Source: CAYWXK01 sp964462515
GTDB lineage: Bacteria; Planctomycetota; Phycisphaerae; Sedimentisphaerales; Anaerobacaceae
Direction of reading: 5' to 3'
NCBI GenBank assembly: GCA_964462515.1
Contig: CAYWXK010000002.1
Coordinates: 1-64,000, forward strand
Length of the DNA: 64,000 nucleotides
Each line of letters starts with the position of its first letter. Positions within the stretch are counted from its first letter, which is position 1. Of the stretch, positions 34,189 through 41,828 are shown piece by piece. The notes under the pieces were generated by a model, which was given only the letters and a program-made list of their open reading frames with translations, was not told where the DNA came from and did no database searches. The translations under genes were made by a program, and so were the position numbers.

Positions 34189-35766
34189 TCACCAGAACCA
34201 AGCATATATTCCCACAAAAACGACCAAAAGAATTACCCACCATAGCAGGAGATTTTTGTACCACTGCGACGCCAGGCCTTTTTGTGAACTCTCCAGCCAG
34301 AGCATCGAAGGCTTCCACATCCATTTTTCAATCTTCTGCCGGTCAGGTGCATCAGTTAAATACGCCATAAGAATATGGAAGCCGGTAACAGGAATCAGAA
34401 GAAGCCCTGCCATATTGTAAGAATTTACCTCTATCTTCAACTGATGCATTAGAAATGGCAGCGCCGTTAGAGGTATGCAGAGCAGCAAGGTGACTGTGGC
34501 CGAAAAATTGTTTGCCCTTGGCCAAAGCAATGCTGAGACAAAGACCACAACTATCGGCACAGCCATAAAAAACCAGCATTCCTGGAAGTAGGTAAAAATC
34601 GACTCCCATTGTCCCACAATCGGCGACCATAAGACTCCTATCAATAAGACCAGGCCTGAGGATATCTGCCCGAAACGAATCAGCCTTTTCTCGGGTGCCT
34701 GCTTTTTCCAGAACCGCTGGTAAAAGTCCATCGTCAGCACTGTTGCGCAGGAATTTATCAGCGAATCTATAGTTGACATTATTGCTCCGACCAATCCCGC
34801 AAAGACCAGCCCTCGAAGTCCAAACCCAAGCGAGCCGGTTACTTCGCTTACAAGCCGCGGGTATGCCTCATCGGGATTTTCAAGGTTCGGAAAAAGCCGA
34901 TATGCTATCAAACCGGGCATACAGACCGCAAAAGTAAGAAATATGCCGAGAAAGGCTGCGAATAAGACGCCTGCCCGCGCGTGCCATTCGTTTTTTGCCC
35001 CCAGCACACGCTGGTTGATATATTGGTTGGTTGCGTAATACCATACGTTCGTGGATAAAAAAAGCACGGCCATCCCCGTCCAGGGTAGTTTCGGATGGTT
35101 CGCCGGTAAAATCAGATGGGCGCGGTCTCCCGTCCCTCGGATTGCATCCCAGCCGCCTGCTTTGTCAAGCCCGAGGGAAAAAACCAGCAACCCGCTGACC
35201 AGCAATAGTATCGCCTGCAGCACATCTGTCCACACTACCGACGCCAGTCCTCCTGCAATTGTATATGCACCTGTAAAAACAGCAAGAATTACAACCGCCA
35301 CCCAGAGATTGATGCCGAAGATTGAATGCATTGCCAGCCCGCCGGAGTAAAAAACCCCGGGTAAGTTTATAAAAGCGTATGAAAGGACCGTGATGAGGGC
35401 AAAGACCGCTCTGCACGATGACCCGAAACGACGTTCGAGATATTCAGGCATAGTGCTTATTCTTCGCCTGATATAGAAAGGGACAAAAAAGGCGAGCATA
35501 ATCGTCAGTGCCGGGAAAATACCCCACTCCCAGTTAGCGACTGCAAGGCCGTAACGATATGCATACCCAACCTCGCCAACAAACTGCTCGGTTGAGATAC
35601 TTGTGGCTACGAGCGAGAAGCCTATCGCAAACCACGGCAGCTTGTCACCTGCCCGAAAGTAATCTGCGATGGTTGGCTTTTCTCGTTTTGCAATCCACAG
35701 GCCTAAAGCCGTAACACCAACCAGGTAACCTGCAAAAACCGCGTAATCTGCAATACTAAGAGTCAC
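34189..35766 (-). CDS. Sodium:solute symporter (SSS family)
   Basis: This 525-residue inner-membrane protein has 13-14 TM helices. The SSS features are visible: DYFRAGDKLPWFAIGFSLVA near residue 40, TSISTEQFVGEVGYAYRYG, and FAGLVGAIMSTIDSLINSCAT with the sodium-site serines. It is closest to sugar or inositol-type SSS transporters. It lies 6 bp behind the hydroxypyruvate-isomerase-like gene, so they are probably one transcript. The substrate may be the product of the secreted enzymes around it. Confidence 0.9.
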   Translation of the reverse strand: MTLSIADYAVFAGYLVGVTALGLWIAKREKPTIADYFRAGDKLPWFAIGFSLVATSISTEQFVGEVGYAYRYGLAVANWEWGIFPALTIMLAFFVPFYIRRRISTMPEYLERRFGSSCRAVFALITVLSYAFINLPGVFYSGGLAMHSIFGINLWVAVVILAVFTGAYTIAGGLASVVWTDVLQAILLLVSGLLVFSLGLDKAGGWDAIRGTGDRAHLILPANHPKLPWTGMAVLFLSTNVWYYATNQYINQRVLGAKNEWHARAGVLFAAFLGIFLTFAVCMPGLIAYRLFPNLENPDEAYPRLVSEVTGSLGFGLRGLVFAGLVGAIMSTIDSLINSCATVLTMDFYQRFWKKQAPEKRLIRFGQISSGLVLLIGVLWSPIVGQWESIFTYFQECWFFMAVPIVVVFVSALLWPRANNFSATVTLLLCIPLTALPFLMHQLKIEVNSYNMAGLLLIPVTGFHILMAYLTDAPDRQKIEKWMWKPSMLWLESSQKGLASQWYKNLLLWWVILLVVFVGIYAWFW

Positions 35767-35772
35767 TGGAGA

Positions 35773-36561
35773 TTAAGCTCTCAGATATTCCAAAGTTTTC
35801 TTAAGAGACATCTGGTCTTCAATTGAGGGGACATATTCAAGGCCGAAAATACCGCGATAACCGAGCTTTTCTATTTGGGCCAGGACGAATGGATAGTTCG
35901 TTTCACCCAGATAAAGCTCGCCTCTGCCTGGCACACCGGCTGAATGGAAGTGACCAATTACGTCCATATTTCTCTCGATGTGCTTAATCAGGTTGCCCTC
36001 CATTATTTGCATGTGGTAACAATCAAAAAGCATTTTCAACCGCTCCGAGCCAATCTTCCTGCATATCTGAGCGGCCTGGTCGCTGCTTGTGCAAAAATAG
36101 TCAGGATGGTCATAAATGTCATTAAGCGGTTCGAGCAGCAATGTCACGCCAGCCTCTTCTGCAATCTCAACGGTTTGTTTCAATCCTTCAAGCACCGAGC
36201 GCATCGTATGCTGCCGGCTCATTCCTTTTATCACGTTCCCTGTGCAGACAATAGTAGCCGGTATGTTCGCGCTCTTATTAAATTCAATCGTCATTTTTGC
36301 CCTGTCGAGCCACTGCTGCCGGTTGGCAGGGTTTGTCAGCCCGCCTCCAAGCGAGCCGTCAGGAGAGCCGATTACGGTGTTCGTAATCCTGACATTGTTC
36401 TTTTCAGCTATCTTAGCCAATTCCTCGGCAGTGCCGTTATAGCTAAAATCTCTCACAAACCACATTTCAACGTTTTTGAATCCCAACTGCGCTGCTCCGG
36501 CAATCCTTTGCTCGAAAGGCAGCTTCGAAAACGCCATCTCTATACACAAACCTAATTCCAT
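35773..36561 (-). CDS. Hydroxypyruvate isomerase-like sugar isomerase/epimerase
   Basis: This 262-residue TIM-barrel protein has the Hyi family pattern: FKNVEMWF, LLLEPLND with catalytic Glu144, FDCYHMQIMEGN, GHFHSAGVPGRGE and GLEYVPS with the second Glu near residue 242. Hyi interconverts hydroxypyruvate and tartronate semialdehyde, but many homologues act as sugar epimerases or isomerases in catabolic clusters. The symporter follows after 6 bp. It is cytosolic, having no signal peptide. Confidence 0.82.
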   Translation of the reverse strand: MELGLCIEMAFSKLPFEQRIAGAAQLGFKNVEMWFVRDFSYNGTAEELAKIAEKNNVRITNTVIGSPDGSLGGGLTNPANRQQWLDRAKMTIEFNKSANIPATIVCTGNVIKGMSRQHTMRSVLEGLKQTVEIAEEAGVTLLLEPLNDIYDHPDYFCTSSDQAAQICRKIGSERLKMLFDCYHMQIMEGNLIKHIERNMDVIGHFHSAGVPGRGELYLGETNYPFVLAQIEKLGYRGIFGLEYVPSIEDQMSLKKTLEYLRA

Positions 36562-36592
36562 TTTGATGCCCCCTTCAAATTTTTACTTCTCT

Positions 36593-36660
36593 GCCACGAA
36601 GGCACCAGGACACTAATTGTGATATATTCATTTTATTTTGTGCCTTTGTGTCTTTGTGGC
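36593..36660. repeat. Family E inverted repeat, copy 4
   Basis: GCCACGAAGGCACCAGGACA at the left and the inverted TGTGCCTTTGTGTCTTTGTG at the right. It lies between the Hyi-like and aminotransferase genes. Confidence 0.7.
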
Positions 36661-36673
36661 TAATCCTAATCAG

Positions 36674-38023
36674 CTACCTCAAACTTGTAGTGAGCTTGTC
36701 GAATCTATATGCCCGAAGGACCTTGTTTATTCCCTCGGCGATTGCTGCACAATCGCTTTTTGAATAATTGTAATTTATATCAACCATAATTGAGCGGGAC
36801 AATAAATCAAGCGCACGCGGACACATATCCGGAGTATATTTAGGCTGCTCTCTCTCCGGCACGGCACTCCAGGGCAATCCGTCAGCGGCTACAGCTTTTT
36901 TATCAAGAATGTGCTCCCAGTATCTGTAAATATGCCAATCCCTTATTGTGGAATCATATATTCCACCCGCAGGCACTCCTTCCGCCTGCATCGCCTTGAG
37001 CGATTTTTTTGTGGTTTCGACATCCGGCATAAACATAACCAGGCAGATTGCCGTGTCACCATCCGGGTCTGTAATGCGGCGAAAATGAAGACCCTTAAAC
37101 TCTTCAATAGAATCCTTGATAAGTTTCTTGGCATAACGGTAACCGGCGAGCATTTTATCCGTCTTTCGTATCTGGGCTAATGCGACCGCGCCTTCCAGCT
37201 CGCTCATTCGATAATTCTCGCCGCAGAAAAGCTCTCCCTCTTTCCTTTCTCTGGCAAACCTGTCAGGCCGCCAGCAAGCGGCGCAATCGTGCCAGCTTTG
37301 GGCCCGCGTGTATAGCCATTCATTATCGGTGGTTACAAAACCGCCTTCACCGCTAACTATTACTTTATAGTAATCAAAGCTAAAACACCCGATAGCACCT
37401 ATACTTCCCAGGCGTTTGTCTCGAAATGACCCGCCGCCTGCCTGAGCGACATCTTCAACAACAGGAATTCCTTTCTTGTTCGCGACATCCATAATAGCGT
37501 CCATTTGAGCCGGCGCACCCCGCATATGCACAGGGACAATGGCTTTAGTCCGGCTGGTTATCGCCTTTTCAATTCTTTGAGGGTCAATACTGAGTGAGTC
37601 GTCAACATCAACAATAATAGGAACAGCGTTGGAGGATGCAACAGTAGCAGCAGTGGCAAAAAACGTGTAGGCCGGAACAATCACCTCATCACCTGCTCCG
37701 ATACCCAACGCCCGGTACGCTGCAACCAATGCCGATGTGCAGGAGTTGACAGCAAGACAGAACTTTGTCCCTATTAACTCTTTCATCGCTGCTTCGGCCG
37801 CTGCAACCTTGCTGGGCTTCGGGTTATAATACCTGAACAGATGCGGCCCTTTTACAGATGGGTCGCCATTAACAATCCTCGCCAGTTTCTCTCCATTGTC
37901 GCCGCTGAGCTCCCACATAGAAATGATTTCTAACAATTCCTCTCGCCCAATCTTGGCAGCGAACGGACCGAGCTGCATAACGGCCTTCGGTCCACCTTCA
38001 ATAGCCAGCTTGTTTGACCTCAT
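36674..38023 (-). CDS. DegT/DnrJ/EryC1-family PLP enzyme (copy 1)
   Basis: A PLP-dependent sugar aminotransferase fold of 449 residues. Lys220 (CFSFDYYKVIVSGEGG) is the Schiff-base lysine; DVAQAGGG (191-198) holds the PLP-binding aspartate. The N-terminus LAIEGGPKAV matches catabolic and L-glutamine:scyllo-inosose-type members. Such proteins in planctomycete catabolic clusters are often called sugar aminotransferases without proof. It lies leftward with Hyi, symporter, MttB and PHP genes. It is only distantly similar to the copy at 44288. Confidence 0.88.
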   Translation of the reverse strand: MRSNKLAIEGGPKAVMQLGPFAAKIGREELLEIISMWELSGDNGEKLARIVNGDPSVKGPHLFRYYNPKPSKVAAAEAAMKELIGTKFCLAVNSCTSALVAAYRALGIGAGDEVIVPAYTFFATAATVASSNAVPIIVDVDDSLSIDPQRIEKAITSRTKAIVPVHMRGAPAQMDAIMDVANKKGIPVVEDVAQAGGGSFRDKRLGSIGAIGCFSFDYYKVIVSGEGGFVTTDNEWLYTRAQSWHDCAACWRPDRFARERKEGELFCGENYRMSELEGAVALAQIRKTDKMLAGYRYAKKLIKDSIEEFKGLHFRRITDPDGDTAICLVMFMPDVETTKKSLKAMQAEGVPAGGIYDSTIRDWHIYRYWEHILDKKAVAADGLPWSAVPEREQPKYTPDMCPRALDLLSRSIMVDINYNYSKSDCAAIAEGINKVLRAYRFDKLTTSLR

Positions 38024-38115
38024 CTTTTACCCTTTCGGCAAGAACCACTCTACTTTGAAGGGCAGAACAGAAGTAAACTCGTGTGTTATATACCCCATCA
38101 CGTTTGAGGTGTCAA

Positions 38116-38164
38116 TCCCGTTAAAAAAGAAAATCCCATTTTCACACCATATTTTCTAACGGGA
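38116..38164. repeat. Family A palindrome, copy A2
   Basis: TCCCGTTA at the left and TAACGGGA at the right bound a 49-bp element in the divergent region. The terminal C is replaced by T/A. Flanking bases do not form an exact 4-bp repeat. Confidence 0.65.
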
Positions 38165-38297
38165 TAACACTCGGGGGATAACTTTAGGATTTTCAACAGA
38201 GCAATAAAGACTTACAATGTGAGCGGTTAACGATTCGACCGTCCTGACCTCACCGTCGAAGGATTGGTGAGTGGTGAGTGGTTAAGTGGCAGTTATA

Positions 38298-38386
38298 ATT
38301 CAAAAATCAAAATGCAAAATTGAGGAAGTCATCCAGCAAAAACAGATTCCACAATTTTTATTTTTTATTTTTAACTTTTGATTTTT
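38298..38386. repeat. Family F A/T-rich inverted repeat, copy 1
   Basis: ATTCAAAAATCAAAATGCAA at the left and its near-inverse ending in CTTTTGATTTTT. The copy at 55018-55100 has the same arms and a similar TGGAAG...TTCC centre. Confidence 0.5.
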
Positions 38387-38404
38387 CGTGTTAGGGGACA
38401 ATGA

Positions 38405-40378
38405 ATGAGACGCATAAGCTTGTCATATCTGACAATTTCTTTCTCTGTAATTTGTTGTTTGTTTTTGACTCGCAATGCTTTATGCAAAAGTCAGCCGGCA
38501 AATAATAATGTGGCGCCTTACATTTTGCTTCCCGAACCACAGAACATCGCCTATCTGCAAGGCTCTTGCAAGCTAAAATCTGAACGATTTATTTTTCTCG
38601 ATTTAAGCTCTTCAGATAAGCTGCTTGGCATAGGACGAATAGTCCAGGAATCTTTAGCACAAGTCGGGCCGAGATGGGAGCTGACAGCGGCACAAGGACA
38701 TCATCCGCAGCAAATTGGCGCCACAATTACGGTTGACCCTGCCAGGATACAGCGACCGCAAGGATACCGGTTAATCATTGATGCAAATCAAATCAGCATA
38801 ATAGCTCATAATGCTGCAGGGGCTTTCTATGCTGCACAAACCCTAAAGCAGATTTGCAGACAAAAACCGGGAGCACAGGAGCTGGCCTGTATTGATATAA
38901 ACGATTGGCCTGACTTTACCAATCGGGGGGTGCTATTGGATATCAGCAGGGACAAGGTCCCAACAATGAAATCACTTTATGAGCTGGTCGATTTACTATC
39001 AGAATGGAAGATAAATCAGTTCCAGCTTTACACAGAACACACTTTTGCCTATCGCAATCACAGGGTCGTTTGGGACAAGGCCAGTCCAATGACCGGCGAA
39101 GAAATTCTGGCTCTGGATACGTATTGCCGAGAGAGGTTTATTGAGCTGGTGCCAAACCAGAGCTCATTTGCCCATCTGGAGAGATGGCTGACACACAAAG
39201 AGTATGTTCATCTGGCGGAACGAGAAGACAGCCCTTTCAGTATCAGTCCGGCGGTGCCGGGGTCAATAGAATTATTAGCCGAGCTTTATGGTGAATTGCT
39301 TCCCCATTTTTCAAGCTCGAATTTCAATGTAAATTGTGATGAAACCTTTGACCTGGGGACTGGGAAAAGCAAAGAAATCTGCGAACGGCTGGGGAAAGGG
39401 AGGGTTTATCTGGATTTTCTTCTAAAGATTCATGAACTGGTTCAGAAACATAATCGAAAGATGCAGTTTTGGGGCGATATTATACTGCATCACCCGGAAC
39501 TAATAAGTGAGCTTCCAAAGGACATAACTGCAATGGTATGGGGCTATGAAGCAAATCATCCTTTTTCCGAGCTATGTCCGAAGTTTGCAGCATCAGGAGT
39601 TCCATTTTACGTATGCCCCGGCACTTCGAGCTGGAACAGCATTGCCGGCAGGACAGAAAATGCAATCCAGAATCTGCGAAATGCTGCTGAAAATGGTCTG
39701 GCTTATGGTGCCATAGGGTATCTGAATACTGACTGGGGTGACAATGGACACTGGCAGCCACTGCCGGTATCCTACTTGGGATACGCTTATGGTGCAGCAG
39801 TAAGCTGGGCCAGACAACCAAACCAGAATTGTGATTTGCCGCAGGCACTTGACTTACATACCTTCAGGGACAAGGCCGGCGTGATGGGACAATTAGTGTA
39901 TGAACTGGGAAATGCTTACAAAGAGCCTGGTGTGCTATTGGGCAACCAATCTATTCTCTTCTATATACTTCAAAATCCCGAGGATTCTGTTTCTGCGGGG
40001 CCTTATACCGGTTTGACAATTGATAGCCTGAAAAAAACACAAGACTATATTGATAGGATTATGTTACCGTTATCTAAGGCACGTATGGAGCGCCCGGATG
40101 CTCAACAGATTGCTGATGAAATTTCAAATGCAGCGGCGATGCTGCGTCATTCGTGCTGCCTGGCAATAGCCCGTATGCAGACAACAGACGGGAAAATCAG
40201 CAGCATACCGGAGAATACCCGTAAAGAGATGGCTGCTGACTTAAAGAATATAATAACTGAGCATAGGCGTTTGTGGCTACTGCGTTCTCGTGAAGGGGGG
40301 CTGGTTGATAGTGCCGCCCGAATGGAAAGATTATTAGAGACGTATCAAACAAATGGTTCGACAGGCTCACCATCCTGA
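38405..40378 (+). CDS. Glycoside hydrolase family 20 beta-hexosaminidase-like
   Basis: This 657-residue exported protein has a signal peptide (ITISFSVICCLFLTRNALC). The GH20 N-terminal domain (about 40-165) ends at DWPDFTNRGVLLDISRDKVP, the start of the catalytic barrel. NVNCDETFDLGTG places the catalytic Asp-Glu pair at about 311-312. The family removes terminal N-acetylhexosamines with substrate-assisted catalysis. The C-terminal 150 residues are a helical extension. The last residues NGSTGSPS and the stop codon are encoded by palindrome D3, so the original C-terminus was altered. It leads a rightward catabolic cluster. Confidence 0.88.
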   Translation: MRRISLSYLTISFSVICCLFLTRNALCKSQPANNNVAPYILLPEPQNIAYLQGSCKLKSERFIFLDLSSSDKLLGIGRIVQESLAQVGPRWELTAAQGHHPQQIGATITVDPARIQRPQGYRLIIDANQISIIAHNAAGAFYAAQTLKQICRQKPGAQELACIDINDWPDFTNRGVLLDISRDKVPTMKSLYELVDLLSEWKINQFQLYTEHTFAYRNHRVVWDKASPMTGEEILALDTYCRERFIELVPNQSSFAHLERWLTHKEYVHLAEREDSPFSISPAVPGSIELLAELYGELLPHFSSSNFNVNCDETFDLGTGKSKEICERLGKGRVYLDFLLKIHELVQKHNRKMQFWGDIILHHPELISELPKDITAMVWGYEANHPFSELCPKFAASGVPFYVCPGTSSWNSIAGRTENAIQNLRNAAENGLAYGAIGYLNTDWGDNGHWQPLPVSYLGYAYGAAVSWARQPNQNCDLPQALDLHTFRDKAGVMGQLVYELGNAYKEPGVLLGNQSILFYILQNPEDSVSAGPYTGLTIDSLKKTQDYIDRIMLPLSKARMERPDAQQIADEISNAAAMLRHSCCLAIARMQTTDGKISSIPENTRKEMAADLKNIITEHRRLWLLRSREGGLVDSAARMERLLETYQTNGSTGSPS

Positions 40379-40392
40379 GCGGAGTCGAAGGA
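40354..40392. repeat. Family D palindrome, copy 3 (supplies a stop codon)
   Basis: TGGTTCGACAGGCTCACCAT at the left and GAGCGGAGTCGAAGGA at the right. It spans the end of the GH20 gene and encodes GSTGSPS plus TGA. The next gene starts just 6 nt after it. Confidence 0.8.
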
Positions 40393-40398
40393 CTAATT

Positions 40399-41778
40399 AT
40401 GAGCTCAAAGATTACAACCAACATCAGATGGACGTTTATGACTCTTTGTCTATTGTTTGCGCAAGGATTTTGGGCAAATTCACGCTCTAACGAACGATTT
40501 GCTCTCTTTGATGTAAATGATGTTGGTGAGCCGAACAATAGGTCTGAAAGAATCAAGCCCTGGAAGGTTGTTTATCTTGACCTGGAGTATGGAGGGCAAT
40601 GGGTAGCAGCCGGTGATATAAATGGTGACGGACAGGTTGAAATTGTAAGCGCTGAAAATTTTAACAAGGATGATATTCACTATACCAGCACGGCCGTTGC
40701 TCAAAAACTCGATGGGACAGTTCTGTGGCGGTGGGGCAATCCGGATATCGGCCGCAAGATGTGGCATCACGATGTCGCCTGTCAGATTTACGACTGGGAC
40801 GGCGACGGCAAACAGGAAGTCATCCTGTGCACAAAAGATTATTTAGTAGAGCTGGATGGCAGCACCGGGCAGGAACGCCGTCGGATAAAAATAAATGAAG
40901 AGGCGACAGATTGTCTTGTTTTTTGCAATTTGAGCGGTGGTAAGCATCCGAGGGACGTTCTGGTTAAGACAAGATATGGTCAGATTTGGGCGTATAATTA
41001 CGAAGGGAAACTTTTGTGGATGGTTACCGAGCCTGCGGGCTACCGAACCGCACATCAGCCCATACCGATTGATATTGATGGTGACGGGCGTGATGAAATT
41101 ATGGCCGGGTATGCGATGCTAAATCCTGATGGAACGCTACGATGGGTCTTTCAATCGGAAAAAGTTAAACAGAAAAGTGGACATCTGGATTGCTGCCGGG
41201 TCGTCCGCGAAGGCAAAAAGCCGGAAGACTTTCGGCTGGTGCTGACTTGCTGCGGCGCTAATAGTATTGCTATGGTGGATGGCACAGGCAAAAACCTGTG
41301 GGAAGTCAGCGGCCATCATTTTGAATCTGTTGACGTTGGAAAGGTCATACCTGATTATCCGGGAAAGCAATTGGTCGTCGATATTGACCATCAACCTTTC
41401 GGCAGTGGGCCGCTTTGGGTGCTCGATGAGCAGGGACAACTTTTGGGTCGGATTGTTACAAATTACAGCAGGCACCATTGTCTATTGGACTGGACCGGCG
41501 ATGGAATCGATGAAATCCTTGTCGCAGATAACGGGGCTATTTATAACTATCAAGGCAAACGTATAGCGGTCCTTGCAGCCCCGAAGGCAGGTGAGGATGA
41601 GACAGCGGGCGAAAAGGCTACAGAGAGAAGCATTCTGGCAGGCGATATGGACGGCGATAAAATTTGCGATGCGCTGTTAGTAACTACCAAGGCGGTTTAC
41701 ATCTTCAGAAATGAAAAAGGGCAACGCTCTAAAGAATCCATCCAGTTCGGAACCGAACGCAATTTGACGCTTTATTAA
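40399..41778 (+). CDS. Exported FG-GAP/VCBS-repeat protein
   Basis: This 459-residue protein has a signal peptide (MTLCLLFAQGFWA region) and a beta-propeller made of repeats with calcium loops: AAGDINGDGQVEIVSAENF, QIYDWDGDGKQEVILCT, PIDIDGDGRDEIMAGY, LLDWTGDGIDEILVAD and AGDMDGDKICDALLV. Such DxDxDG propellers occur in rhamnogalacturonan lyase-like and other glycan-binding proteins. No catalytic residues can be named. It starts just after palindrome D3, and the next gene follows after 50 bp. Confidence 0.75.
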   Translation: MSSKITTNIRWTFMTLCLLFAQGFWANSRSNERFALFDVNDVGEPNNRSERIKPWKVVYLDLEYGGQWVAAGDINGDGQVEIVSAENFNKDDIHYTSTAVAQKLDGTVLWRWGNPDIGRKMWHHDVACQIYDWDGDGKQEVILCTKDYLVELDGSTGQERRRIKINEEATDCLVFCNLSGGKHPRDVLVKTRYGQIWAYNYEGKLLWMVTEPAGYRTAHQPIPIDIDGDGRDEIMAGYAMLNPDGTLRWVFQSEKVKQKSGHLDCCRVVREGKKPEDFRLVLTCCGANSIAMVDGTGKNLWEVSGHHFESVDVGKVIPDYPGKQLVVDIDHQPFGSGPLWVLDEQGQLLGRIVTNYSRHHCLLDWTGDGIDEILVADNGAIYNYQGKRIAVLAAPKAGEDETAGEKATERSILAGDMDGDKICDALLVTTKAVYIFRNEKGQRSKESIQFGTERNLTLY

Positions 41779-41828
41779 AAATTGGCAACAATTCCCAGGG
41801 ACAATGAAGAAAAGGCAAGGGTAGCAGT

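Larger units (their letters stand above)
38024..38404. other. Divergent intergenic region rich in palindromes
   Basis: This 380-bp stretch between divergent aminotransferase and GH20 genes holds palindrome A2 (38116-38164), a degenerate family D piece (38232-38263) and an A/T-rich family F repeat (38298-38386). No gene is supported. Promoters for both directions must lie here but none is obvious. Confidence 0.6.
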
